Shown here in pieces: positions 22,471-34,119 of a stretch of DNA of 64,000 bases; within the stretch, counting starts at the first letter, position 1, and every line of letters begins with the position of its first letter. Source of the stretch: Malania oleifera (lineage: Eukaryota > Streptophyta > Magnoliopsida > Santalales > Ximeniaceae). The stretch is taken from positions 69,793,823 to 69,857,822 of the forward strand of contig NC_080419.1 in NCBI RefSeq assembly GCF_029873635.1, given 5' to 3'. Under the pieces are notes generated by a model. That model ran no database searches, had not been told where the DNA came from, and saw only the letters and a program-made list of their open reading frames with translations. The translations under genes were made by a program, and so were the position numbers.

Positions 22471-23105
22471 AGTGTGACGACATTGACCGTATGTATGTAT
22501 GTTGGGTATCGTATGAACTGGAATGGTTTTTGTGAAAATACTGGAACTGTATGGAAATGTATGGAACTGTTCTAAAACTGTACAAATTGTTTCAACTGTA
22601 TTGTATGTATAATGTTATGAAGTATGTAAAATAATACTGGTATGCCACACACTGATATAACCTGTTTTCTCCCTTACTGAGAGGTGTCTCACCCCGAATA
22701 TATACAAATTTTTTTCAGGTCCTTTGAGTAGCCGAAACTAGCATCCTAGCATCCGGAAGCGAGGGGTGTTGTTTAGCTACTATTAGTGCTTGATAGGTAC
22801 GAGTTTTTGTAACGGGTTGTCATGATGGATTTTGTAGACGCCCGTAGTATGTATGGTGTTCATGGGGATGTATATTCTTGTATAGTATAGACTCTGGTTT
22901 GGTACAGTTACGTATAGAAAGACCGTAATCTGCTGCGTAATTTGATAAGTATGGATGTTTGTATGTATGTATATAGGGCATCCGTGTACCCCACGGTGTC
23001 GGACCCTCTTTGTATGATGTATCATGTATGTTTTAATTGATACAGAGACAGGTTAGGTTACTTAAATTCACACCTGAGACCCATTTCTGGGTTCGAGGCG
23101 TGACA

Positions 23106-23121
23106 TTTAGGCTTTAAGAGC
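23106..23121 (+). promoter_or_regulatory. Damaged primer binding site of A
   Basis: Directly after the LTR the sequence is TTTAGGCTTTAAGAGC. Sister elements have (N)TTGGTATCA(A/G)AGC here, complementary to the 3' end of initiator Met-tRNA. Only the AGAGC end and the first bases are kept, so priming is unlikely to work. Confidence 0.6.
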
Positions 23122-23432
23122 TAACCAGGTTGTTAGGTCTTGTAGACTTGGTTAGGAGTATTGTTGAGTACATACTAGAGTATAGGATGTAGGGAATGGG
23201 TAGTGTTGGTCAAGGGTTGTTCTGTTGCTAGATTGGGATTTGTCGGTGGTATTCCGTGTTTTTCCTGGGATGACGATTCCAGTAAAGGCAGGGCAGACCA
23301 TTGACGACTTTCGTGTTGGTGTGACGGGACAGGCTTAGATATGTGGGAGTAGTAGTTGACATGATTAGGTCTATGATTGTGTTAACCGTGTATGATATAG
23401 GAATTCTAACTGATTCCTATTCTTTTTTCAGT

Positions 23433-24475
23433 ATGGAGCGTAAGGATAATAACTTGGAGAGTGGCTCCAAGGATACGGCAAGTGATGAGTCTCCCTTAGT
23501 GTCTCATGGTTTGGTGAGGCAGGTGATCCGAGAGATTGGGCAGAGTGTTAGGAGACGCGAGAGTTCTCCTACTGATGCGGGGTGTACCATCGAGAGGTTC
23601 ACACACATGCACCCTCCGACATTTACGGGAGGACCTGATCCGATAGTAGCAGAGCACTGGGTCGAGAAGACTGAGAGGATTTTGGAAGTCCTCCACTGCA
23701 CTGAGAAGTAGAAGGTCTTGTATGCTACCTTCCAGTTGACTGGGAAGGTAGGGTGATGGTGGACGGCAATGAGCCTGCTGGAGAGGCAGAGAGCTGGTCC
23801 ATCTAAGATGACTTGGGGCCATTTCAAGGAGGTATTTTTCGAGAGATACTTTCCGATCTCCACTCGGGATGCGAAGGCCGATGAGTTTTCAGGCCTGGAA
23901 CAGGGTACTTTGACGGTGCAGAAGTATGCTGCCAGATTTATCGAGTTGTCTCAATTCGCACCGTACTTGGTTTCGAATGAGCACGAGAAGGCTCGGAGGT
24001 TCGAGAGGGGTCTGAGGAAAGACATTCGCCGTCTTGTGGGGATGCTGCAGATCCGTGAGTTCTCTGTCCTAGTGGATAAAGTCACCATAGTTAAGATCGA
24101 CCTTCGGGAATATGAGGTAGTACAGGTTCAGGGGAAGAGGCCGGTATCTTTTGGTCCTCAGAGTGGTCCTCGTCAGGGACATTGGAAGAAGAAGAAGAGT
24201 TACAGCTCTGGTTATCGGCAGAACACCGAGCGGCTGAGTTCTCAGGGGGATCCATCCTCCACACCATGCACCAAGTGCCATAAATGGCACGATGGTGAGT
24301 GTCAGCCATTCTGGGGTGTTTGCTAAAACTGTGGTGAAACGGGCCACATGGCGAAGAACTGTTAGGAACTGAGGAGGATTATGCCTGCACCGAGTCAGAG
24401 CAGTGGAAGTAACCAGGTGCCTCGGGTGAATTACTAGGCAACCACGGCTCCGGCGAGAGTATATTCACTTACTCC
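23433..24475 (+). pseudogene. gag: gag of element A (broken)
   Basis: The ATG at 23433 lies one base after an acceptor-like TTTTTTCAG. The product would be the capsid-nucleocapsid polyprotein that packages element RNA. Visible parts are a variable acidic N-terminus, the retrotransposon gag core (FTGGPDP, then WVEKTERIL, then MTWGHFKEVFFERYF) and a basic region. The zinc knuckle (about 24322-24363) has its CCHC pattern broken by TAA after the first Cys. Further stops lie at 23709 (TAG) and 23755 (TGA). Several sit where sister elements have Gln or Arg, consistent with CAG to TAG and CGA to TGA changes. It is not functional. Confidence 0.85.
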
Positions 24476-27400
24476 AGCAAATTCGGAACACGCGGGGAAC
24501 ATGGTGACAGGTACCATGTTATTGCTTTCGAATAGAGCTGTTGTTTTATTTGATTTGGGGGCAACCCATTTGTTCATATCTGCTAGTTTTGTGAAGTTGT
24601 GTGAGGTGGAAACCTGTGTGATGAATGAGATGTTGTCTGTAACTACACCGACTGGGAGTATAACGATTTGTAGTAAGATGTTAGGAAACTGCCCAGTGGT
24701 GATTCAAGAGAGATTATTACCAGAAAATCTTATAGTATACGACATGTTAGGTTTTGATGTCATACTGGGAATGGATTGGTTGTTTTCCAGCTATGTGGTG
24801 ATTGACTATCGGAAGAAGGAAGTAGTGTTCAGACCTCCTGGAAAGCAAGAGTATGAGTTCGTGGGATCGTGTGTGTGTTCGACGCTACAGATTCTATCGA
24901 TTTTGTAGGCAAGGAGGTTACTCTTGGACGGTTGTCAGGGGTACCTAGCTTGTGTGAAGGAACCGCCGTGGGATGAGTTGAGGCTTGAGGACATTCGAGT
25001 AGTCAAAGAGTTTCTGGATGTGTTTCCAGACGACTTACCCGGTTTACCTCCGGATTGTGCGATGGAGTTTACGATTGAGTTGCTGCCTGGTAAGGCACCG
25101 ATCTCTAAAGCTCCATACCGGATGGCTCTAGCAAAACTTCAGGAGTTAAAGGAGCAATTGTAGGAATTACTAGACAGGGGATTCATTCGACCTAGTGTTT
25201 CACCCTGGGGAGCTCTAGTATTATTTGTGAAGAAGAAGGACGGGTCGATGCGTATGTGCATTGATTACCGTGAGATCAACAAAGTGACAATGAAGAACCT
25301 TTACCCTTTGGCTCATATAGATGATCTTTTTGACCAGTTGCAGGGGATGCAGGTCTTTTCAAAGATTGACTTGCGGTTAGGATATCATCAGGTGAGGGTT
25401 AGAGCAGAGGATGTAGCGAAGATTGCTTTCCAAACCAGATATAGCCACTACGAGTTCTTGGTCATGCCTTTTGGGTTGACAAATGCTCTAGTGGTGTTCA
25501 TTGATCTGATGAACAGGTTTTTCCATGAGTACCTAGATCGATTTGTAGTGGTATTCATTGATGACATTCTGGTATACTTGAGGAGTACGGAAGAACATGT
25601 GGAACATTTGAGGTTAGTGTTACAAATTTTACAGGAGAAGAAGTTGTATGCTAAGCTAAAGAAGTGTGAGTTCTGGTTGAATAAGGTCGCGTTCTTAGGC
25701 CATGTGGTGTTTGAGGGCGGTATCTCGGTTGATCCTAGCAAGATCGAAGTTGTGGTCGACTGGGCTAGACCGAAGAATGTGCGGGAGGTTCGGAGTTTTC
25801 TGGGATTGGCAGGTTACTATCATCGGTTCGTAGAGGGATTCTCTAAATTTTCTGGACCTCTGACATGATTGACGAAGAAAGGGGTGAAGTTTGACTGGAC
25901 TAGTGATTGCGAGCAGTGTTTTCATGAGTTGAAGCATCGGCTGGTTACTGCTCCAGTGTTGACCATTCCTTCGGGGGATGGGGACTTTGTGATTTATAGC
26001 GATGCATCTTTGAAAGGTTTAGGATGTGTGCTTATACAACACGGTAAGGTAGTAGCTTGTGCTACTCGGAAACTTAAGGAGTATGAGAAGAATTACCCTA
26101 CGCATGACTTAGAGTTAGCTGTTGTGGTCTATGCCTTGAAAATATGGCGACACTACCTGTACGGTGTTCATTGTGAGATTTTCACTGACCACAAAAGCCT
26201 CAGGTACTTTTCCACGCAGAAGGAGTTGAATATGAGGCAGAGGCGGTGGCTAGAGTTGATTAAGGGCTACGATTGCACGATCAGTTATCACCCGGGAAAG
26301 GCTAATTTGGTAGCAGACGCGTTGAGTCGAAAGTCAGAACATGTAGCAGTATTTGCAGTTGTAGCTCAGCATCATGTCAAGCAAGATCTAGAAAGCCTGG
26401 GTGTGGAGTTGGTGGTTGGTGATCATCAGGATTTTGTTGCTAGCTTGCTGATCCAGCCGAATTTGTTTGATCGTATTAAAGTCGCGCAGGCTAATGATGC
26501 AGAGTTGGTTAAGATTATGGGAAAAGTGCAACAGGGTTTGGCTGCGGACTTTAACATCTCTGATAGAGGTGTGTTGAGATTTGAGACCAGGATGTGTGTT
26601 CCAAATGATGATGAGATCAGAAGGACGATTCTGGAAGAAGCACATCGTTCTTTGTATACGGTATATCCAGGTAGTACGAAGATGTATCAAGATTTGAGCG
26701 ATCTTTCTGGTGGAGTGGTATGAAGAGGGATATTCCCTGGTTTATGGAGTAGTGTCTGACATGTCTGCAGGTGGAAGCTGAACATCAGAGGCCGGCAGGG
26801 CCATTGTAGCCTTTGCCTATTCCGGTATGGAAATGGGAACATATTTCCATGGACTTTGTTATCGGTTTGCCGCCAGCACTTCACGAGCAGAATGCTATTT
26901 GGGTAATTGTGGACAGGTTGACGAAATCTGCTCACTTTGTATCGATGAAGGTTAGCTATCCTTTGAGTAAGCTAGCTGATATGTACGTGCATGAGATTGT
27001 GAGAATGCATGAGGTACTGGTGTCTTTACTTCTCGATTTTGGAAGAGCTTGCAGGAAGCATTGGGGACGAAGCTTACTTTTAGTACAGCGTTTCACCCCC
27101 AGACTGATGGACAGTCAGAGAGGACAATATCGATCTTGGAAGATATGTTACAGGCTTGTGTATTGGACTTCGGTGGAAGTTGGATTCATTTTCTGTCACT
27201 TGTGGAGTTTTCCTATAACAATAGCTTCCAGGCTAGTATAGGGATGGCACCGTTGGAGGCTTTGTATGGTCAGAGGTGTCGATCTCCTTTGTATTGGGAT
27301 GAGGTCGGTGAACATCAGGTTTTAGGACCTGAACTTGTGCAGCAGGCGTCTGAGAAGGTAGTTTTGATCCGGGAGAGGATTAGATTGACTCAGAGTCGAC

Positions 27401-27863
27401 AGAACAGTTATACGGATGTTCGCCACCGTGAGTTGGAGTTCGAGGTGGGGGGTAAGGTATTCCTTAGAATTGCTCCGATGAAAGGAGTGATGAGTTTCGG
27501 AAGGAAGGGCAAGTTGAGCCCGAGGTATATCGGACCATTTGAGGTACTTGAGCGAGTGGGTTCGGTAGCCTACAGAGTTGCACTACCCCCAGCACTCTCG
27601 AGGGTCCACAATGTATTTCACGTATTTATGTTGAGGAGGTACGTGTTGGATTCGTCGCATGTTATCAGTTACGAGTTTTGGGACTTTTGGATACTTTGGC
27701 ATATGAGGAGATACCTGTTTAGGTTCTGGACTGTAAAGTTCAGAACCTTCATATCAAAGATATACTGTTATTGAAGGTATTGTGGCAGAACCACGAAGTT
27801 GAGGAAGCTTCTTAGGAACTAGAAACGGAAATACGCTGGAAGTATCCGCAGTTGTTTGAGTAG
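24476..27863 (+). pseudogene. pol: pol of element A (protease, RT, RNase H, integrase, chromodomain)
   Basis: Domains run in order. The aspartic protease is at 24500-24900, where the D-S/T-G active site is DLGA, a loss of the Ser. Reverse transcriptase is at about 25080-25600 with [15 protein letters not shown] and an intact FIDDILVY catalytic motif. RNase H is at 25869-26330, with DASLKGLG and then DHKSLRYF. Integrase is at about 26550-27450. The C-terminal core ([14 protein letters not shown], then [11 protein letters not shown]) leads to a chromodomain-like end at 27776-27863 (EVEEAS, then YPQLFE). Stops lie at 24906, 25162, 25866, 26721 and 26751. A deletion of about 25 nt near 27025 removes the integrase SDRDPRF-type motif and shifts the frame. 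The order RT-RNase H-IN is gypsy, and the chromodomain tail places it in the Tekay/Del lineage. Confidence 0.9.
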
Positions 27864-28218
27864 TATTTGGATAGTAGAGTTGGTATAAGTATGTATGTAG
27901 GTATGTAATACTCTATTATCGTATTGTTTAGTGGTTAGCCTCTGGGAGAGTCCTGTTGTATTGTAAACTCTCGAGGTCACATATGTATGTAACCACGGTA
28001 TTCCTCCGCCATAGGTGAGGACATGTATGTATGTATTGTAACGGGGCTACGTATAAATGGCCGCCGTATTCTCTAGAGTGAGTATGTATGTATCGTAGAG
28101 GGACCGTGTACAAATAGTCACCTTTTCATCTCAGAGTATGTATGTATGAGTAGTATGAACGTGTTTGTAAAGAGAGATTACAAATTTCGAGGACGAAATT
28201 TTTATAAGGAGGGGAGAT
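27864..28218 (+). other. 3' untranslated region and polypurine tract of A
   Basis: There is no coding sequence. It holds TATGTATGTATG-like runs and a CGAGGACGAAATTT box (28188-28201), shared with B at 34089-34102. The polypurine tract AAGGAGGGGAGA (about 28206-28217) primes plus-strand synthesis just before the 3' LTR. Confidence 0.75.
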
Positions 28219-28568
28219 TGTAAGAACCCGAATTTGTATTGTACAGGATAATTACGTAAAAAGGAGTAAAGTATGGAATTCTGTAGACTTCGTCGACGAG
28301 GCCAAAATTCGCTGACAAAGGTAGTAGATTTCTCATCTACGAAATTCAGAGCCTCGTCGACGAGAAAAAGCCGAAGGGTTCAGGAAAAATTAAATATCAA
28401 AGTTCGTCGACGAAATCGCTACCTCATCGAAGAAATCTCTGAAGACCTCGTCGACGAGGACACCAACTCGTTGACGAAACCACTCGGTTCAAAGGCTTAT
28501 AAAAGGATATTTTGGGGTTGCTTAGCTCCTAAGTTTGGTTTCTCTCTCTCTCTCTCTCTAGGATTTCG

Positions 28569-28620
<52 letters not shown>

Positions 28621-30323
28621 ATTCCTTCACCGTTTGTTGCCAGATTCATAAATCCAACGATGCGGCGAGGATCAGTGAAGGATTCTCTATGTTTTTACTG
28701 GATCGGAATCTCGATTCGAGCGTTTTTGGGTTTCGAGCCAAAATCGAGGTAAGGCTCCGTTTTCATTTATGATTCGGTATATATATAGTAGTAGGGATTG
28801 TAAGTATGTTTCATACTGTGGTTTGTAGGTTTCGGGGTCTCGGTTCGTAGTTTTGAGGACTGTAGAGTTCAGAGTTGGTTTTCGAGTTAAGGTAAGGGGA
28901 TTTTGTTTATATCAATCCATTTTTGAAATCGGGATTGGTAAGTTTATAGGCTACGATCATATGTATGTTTTGACTACTTATTTGGGGAAATCTATCGGGT
29001 AAAAATGCTGGATTTTTGGGTTACAGTTTTTCAGGAAAATTGGGGATTTCGGGTATCATTTCTACTTTGTTTGGAAAACAGTTTGTTTTGTTAAAACTGT
29101 ATTATTGAGATGATTGTAATCCATATTTTCATAAATTGTATACTTGAAATTGTAAATGATATGATTTGTCGTAAACCAAATAAGTGTGGTACGTATGGAT
29201 GTATGTAATTGTTCCAGGCATTTGTAAAACAGCTATGTGGCGGCTAAATACCGTACGCTGAAATGTATAGGAATGTGAGTTCCAAAATGATTCCAGGTTT
29301 TGTGAAATCTGCTAGGGGCAGCTAATTACTGTACGCCAAGAGTGGCCAGCTCTATATCTGGGGTGTGAAATATCACCAGTATGATTCGGCTGGTCACCGA
29401 AGGCGTGATCTACACCGTATGTTGCAATGGATTCACTATGGGCCTAGGTCGTCGCAGTGTAGTTGTCACGTGGCAATGTAATCGGGGTGAGACTAGGTGA
29501 CCTTGTGTAGTTGCGTATGTAGCAATGGATTCACTATTGGGCCTAAGTCGTAGACCTTCGTAGTTGCATGTGAAGAAACATAATCACTGTGAGACTAGGT
29601 GACCTTGTGTAGTTGCGTATGATGCAATGGATTCACCAATGGGCTTTGATCGTCGCAACGTAATTGCGTGTGTAGCAATATAATCACTGTGAGACGAGGT
29701 GACCTGGTGTAGTTGCGAATTAGTGTGACGACACTGACCGTATGTATGTATGTATGTATGTTGGGTATCGTATGAACTGGAATGGTTTTTGTGAAAATAT
29801 TGGAACTGTATGGAACTGTTTTGAAACTGTACGAATTGTTTCAACTGTATCGTATGTATAATGTTATAAAGTATGTAAAATGACACTGGTATGCCACACA
29901 CTAATATAACCTGTTTTCTCCCTTACTAAGAGGTGTCTCTTCAGGTCCTTTGGATAGCCGAAACTAGCATCCAGAAGCGAGGGGTGTTGTTTAGCTACTA
30001 TTAGTGTCTGATAGGTACGAGTTTTTGTAACGGCTTGTCGTGATGGATTTTGTAGACGCCCATAGTATGTATGGTGTTCATGGGGATGTATATTCTTGTA
30101 TAGTATAGACTCTGGTTTGGTACAGTTATGTATAGAAAGACTGTAATCCGCTGCGTAATTTGATGAGTATGGACGTTTGTATGTATGTATATAGGGCATC
30201 CGTGTAACCTACGGTGTCGGACCCTCTTTATATGATGTATCATGTATGTTTTAATTGATACAAAGACAGGTTAGGTTACTTAAATTCACACCTGGGACCC
30301 ATTTACGGGTTCGGGGCGTGACA
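28219..30323 (+). repeat. 3' LTR of A (2105 bp)
   Basis: It has the same structure as the 5' LTR. At about 29939 a roughly 24-bp deletion removes the end of the shared CTTACTGAG...TCTCAC module and the pyrimidine tract, leaving GTGTCTCTTCAGGTCC. It ends GGGGCGTGACA and is followed by TTTAG. Confidence 0.95.
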
Positions 30324-32523
30324 TTTAGGCTATTCTAAAACTTGTCGACAAGCTCACGACCTTGTCGACGAGCATTCTTCAGTGGTTCGTCGACGAGTCC
30401 TATCTTCTCGTTGACGAGTCCTCGTGGGAAAGACGAGTATAAGAAGGTTTGGGGTAGCTTCTCTGCAAGGGAAAATAATTTTCCTTTATCTCTCTCTCTC
30501 TCTCTCTCTCTAAACGTCTCACTCTCACTTCTCTCTAAAAATCCGGCCCGAATTCAACCCGAATCACTAAACAAAAGTCGCTATGGTGTTCTAGGGAAGA
30601 TTCTTTACACATTTAGAGGGTTAGTTTTCTAAACTGGGCATTTTGGGAAATGCTCCAAAGTTGAGGTAATAGTATGGATTCTTAATTTTGGGCTTTTATA
30701 AGTTTATTTAAGGTTATTAAGTTAAGAAAATGCAGAAATAGTAGTTTATTTGGGGTTTATTTAATTAATCGAGGGTTTTAAACTAGGGTCTAGGTGAGCA
30801 TCACAGGCATCGGTTTGGGATAGCTGTTGGTGTAATTCAAGGATTCAGGTAAGGGGAAATTTTATATATTAAATCAAGTTTTTATGAATTAAATAAAAAT
30901 GGACTATGTTATATATGTATATGAGTTTTCATGTGGGTATAAAATGTCAATCATGTAAATTATGTTTTCTGAGCTTAGGCCTACTTATTTAGCTATATAT
31001 ATATATAAATATATATATGTGAAAATAAACCAATGAAAGTGAATAATATTTTCAGGATAATTATATAAGAAATTAAAGATATATTTTCAGTATATGAACA
31101 TTAAAAGTTGATTGGCCTATTTTACAGGGAATGTATGAATTTTACTGCTAAATTGTATGGCATGAGTAAATATAAATTCTATGCAAATATATGTTACACG
31201 TATGAGATGCAGGTTATGTAAGGAATGTACTGAGGATAAAAATGTGATATGAATTATGCTGCTTGTGTTTGTTAATGAAACCATGCATATGATGACAACT
31301 AAAAGGAGCTGTAGACTTATTGATAACAGCTAAAAAAGAGTTGTGTTAGCAGATTTTAATGCATTTCTATGTAGACTAACTGATATACAACTAAAAGGAG
31401 CTGTAGTACGAATGAATGAAATGAAAATGAAATGAAATGGAAATGTGAATGAAATGGATATAAATGTGAAATGTGAACAATGTAAAATGTGAAAGGTTCC
31501 GTAAAGTGAAATGCTATGCAATGTTAAAGCTGAGAACATGAACGGATGTGAATTATTGAAATAATAGACAAAATAATGTATTATGATATTATCAAATATT
31601 TATGCTAGTAGAACATGTCATGTTAGGGCAGGGGAAACTCTTCGCCTAAAGGCTTACTAAGAAAGGCGAGTGCATTAGTAGTATTAGATGTAGCAGTAGG
31701 CTGCATAACGCACTAGGGCAGAGGGAAACTACTTGTATAGGCGGGTAGATTTCCTTATTCTTGGGCTCCTTCACTGGTAAACTTTGTATGAATTGTGTGA
31801 GTACGAGATTAATCTATTAGTTAAGGGCTTACTGAGTAAGGTGAGTGCCCTGATATACTTCAGTTGTGACCTTTGGGTTGCCTAATGTATCAGGGCAGAG
31901 GGGTGCTACTTGTATGGGTGGGTAATCACCCTTATCCTTGGGTAGTCTAGTGGGTGAATACTTTGCATGTATTTGAATAGGATCAGAAAATGGTTTTAAG
32001 AATTTATGTTAATGGTTTGCAAATGATATTAAAATGTTGATTATAATCTCATGTGGACCACACGTTATTTTAATATATATTGTTTCTTTCCCTTACTAAG
32101 ATGTGTCTCACCCGATTACAAATTTATCTTTTCAGGACCACCACGTAAACGAGCTTAGAGAAGCTCAAGGTTGATAGCATTTTGGGTTCTAGATAGAGAA
32201 AAGGGTATAAACATTTTGATGATATTTAGGATGTATATAAGTTATGTTTTATGTTTTAAGGTTTTTGGAATTTATGGATGGTTGTGGAACATACTGGTGT
32301 TTGCAAATACTGTGCATTTTTGGAGATATATGGATATATGGGAATACAAGTGATGAATGGCTATTATGGAATACAGATAGAATTAGTAAACGCTAGTATT
32401 TATTTTTATAATTGAGGATCATAGTTATATTTTCCACTGCGTATGTTTGAATGTATTTATGGAATATCAAGATTTTATCAGGTATAACGCACCAAACCGG
32501 GTTTAAGGGTTCGAGGCATTACA
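30324..32523 (+). repeat. 5' LTR of B, proximal part (after the A target duplicate)
   Basis: The first five bases are the right TTTAG copy. The LTR resumes with GCTATTCTAAAACTTGTCG, matching 34353 onward in the 3' LTR. It contains GTCGAC palindromes (30341-30420), a TATA-like GTATAAGAAG (30437), a CT run (30488-30511), donor-like GTAAGGGG (30849), AACTAAAAGGAGCTGTAG repeats (31300-31410), the shared module (about 32092) and TTTTCAGG (about 32129-32135). It ends GGCATTACA. Confidence 0.9.
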
Positions 32524-32526
32524 TTA

Positions 32527-32538
32527 TGGTATCAAAGT
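32527..32538 (+). promoter_or_regulatory. Primer binding site of B (initiator Met-tRNA)
   Basis: TGGTATCAAAGT lies four bases after the LTR end. It agrees with the plant initiator Met-tRNA consensus TGGTATCAGAGC at 10 of 12 positions. Confidence 0.8.
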
Positions 32539-32872
32539 AATGATTTTAGGATTTTGAGAACTTAGGAAATGATTTATACCAGAGTATAGGAATGAGTTAG
32601 GATGAAAATAGGAGATGGGTAGGTTAGGTGTTGATAAATATAGGATTTTGTCTTATAGCTTGGAGGTAGAAATCCCTTAGCGAACTTCTGTAATTTTCTG
32701 ATTCAATCGATGATATCAGAAAACCACTGTAAATCCATCAACAGTGATGTTTCTTAGCCATGAGATTGGTCCTTATATGGAGATTTTGGATTTTTATTAG
32801 ATTTAATTTAATAATTATGTTGTTTGAGGTTATGATATAAAATTCTTATCTCTTTTCTATCCTATTTTCAGG

Positions 32873-33900
32873 ATGGACTCTGGAGATGAGAATATAGAGG
32901 TTGAAGGAAGGGAAGGTTCAGATACTTGTAGTGAAGAGGACGTTGATACCTTCAAGGTGCTGCGAGGTATAGCTCGTCAGGTTAGGGCAGAGATGAAGAA
33001 GGATCCAAAAGAACATAACTGTCCACCTGCAGGTCAGGGCTGCAACATTAAGGAGTTTGTGAGGATAAACCCTCTGGCCTTTGTGGGAGGACCTGATCTA
33101 GTGGCTGCAAAAAATTGGGTACAGGAAATAGAGGAGATCATGACTGTACTCGATTGCACAGACGAGCAAAAGGTCCGTTATGCTGCATTCAAGATGACTA
33201 GAGAGGAGAAATGCTGGTGGCTTTCTGCAAAACTGCTAGAGGACCAGAGGCTGGAAAAGATAGCTCTTACTTGGGAGAGATTCAAGGAGTTATTCTTTGA
33301 CAGGTATTTTCCTTCATCTGTTAGAGAGGAAAAGATTGAGGAGTTCACTAATCTGACCTAGGGGGATATGACTATTGCGGAGTATGCAGCAAAATTTGTG
33401 GAGCTATCACGCTTCACACCATTTCTGATCCCGAATGAGGCAAGGAAGGCCAGGAAATTTGAAAAATGCCTGAGACACAAATTATACTAGCTGGTGGTGG
33501 GGTTTCAGGTTCAGACTTTCTCAGAAATAGTTAATAAGGTTTCGGTGCTAGAGAAGAATATTAAAAGCAGCACAGAGCCTTCAAAGCAAAAGAAGAGGCC
33601 TGCACCATCTAATTTTCAGTTTGAGGCTAGTTAGGGATCAGGGAAGAAAGGAAAAGAGGCAATGGAATTCGTATACTAGAAATGTAATAAAAGGCATAGG
33701 GGGGAATGCTGGTTTGGCACTCCGGATTGTTTTAGGTGCGGAAAACAAGGGCATATCAAGAAAAATTGTCGGGAACCATTGCCTATGTTATCTGTTCAGA
33801 ACCAGGATAGGGGAAAATAGTAGGTACCACTTGGAAGGGGTGCTCCACCCCAATTGTATACACTTTAGGCTGAGGAGGATGCCATTAGAGAAGCAGGTAT
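32873..33900 (+). pseudogene. gag: gag of element B (only gene, broken)
   Basis: The ATG at 32873 is one base after an acceptor-like CTATTTTCAG. The frame gives an acidic start (MDSGDENIEVEGREGSD), a gag core (FVGGPDL, TWERFKELFFDRYFPSS) and a later YAAKFVELSRFTPFL segment. An intact CCHC zinc knuckle, CFRCGKQGHIKKNC, lies at about 33727-33768. Stops interrupt it at 33359 (TAG), 33488 (TAG), 33633 (TAG), 33678 (TAG) and again near 33820. Gag coats and packages the RNA. Sequence that would lead into protease ends in non-coding DNA after about 33900, so pol is absent, not merely broken. A gag-only element would depend on polymerase from relatives such as A or C. Confidence 0.85.
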
Positions 33901-34119
33901 AGGTTTATGATTAAGGAAATTATAAATTAATTCAGTTATGGATGATTGAGCAGTATACATGGTGGTCTAAATGTTTATGATGATGTGATTAATTTTTAAA
34001 TAATGTAGGGATTTGGGTGATATACATATTGAATTGTATGACTTAGTGAATACTAAATGATGTGAAAGGATGGTTAGTATATAAAATTTCGAGGACGAAA
34101 TTTCTTAAGGGGGGAAGAA
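33901..34119 (+). other. B: non-coding tail and polypurine tract
   Basis: There are about 185 bp without coding signal, then the CGAGGACGAAATTT box (34089-34102) and the purine tract AAGGGGGGAAGAA (34107-34119), directly before the 3' LTR. Confidence 0.8.

Larger units (their letters stand above)
20965..23105 (+). repeat. 5' LTR of A (2141 bp)
   Basis: U3 holds CTCGTCGACGAG-type palindromes (21080-21230), then a TATA box and CT run. Downstream are two donor-like sites (GAG-GTAAGG at 21491, AAG-GTAAGGGG at 21641), a 100-bp tandem array (22170-22470), the shared CTTACTGAG module (about 22675) and an acceptor-like TTTTTTTCAG (to 22718). Confidence 0.95.
20965..30323 (+). mobile_element. Element A: Tekay-type Ty3/gypsy retrotransposon, complete but dead
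   Basis: It is 9359 bp with two LTRs (20965-23105 and 28219-30323) that begin TGTAAGAACCCG and end GGGTTCG-GGCGTGACA. A 5-bp duplication TTTAG flanks it. The internal order is gag, protease, reverse transcriptase, RNase H, integrase and a C-terminal chromodomain-like tail, which is the chromovirus order. It is plus strand and inserted in the 5' LTR of B. Many stops, a frameshift in integrase and a damaged primer site show it cannot move on its own. The LTRs are clearly diverged, so the insertion is not recent. Confidence 0.95.

Noticed and set aside
23496..23863. Minus-strand frames opposite the gag of A
   Set aside because: Antisense shadows of the gag coding sequence.
27776..27863. Host chromodomain gene
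   Set aside because: It lies in frame order behind the integrase of A and is the usual tail of Tekay-type pol.
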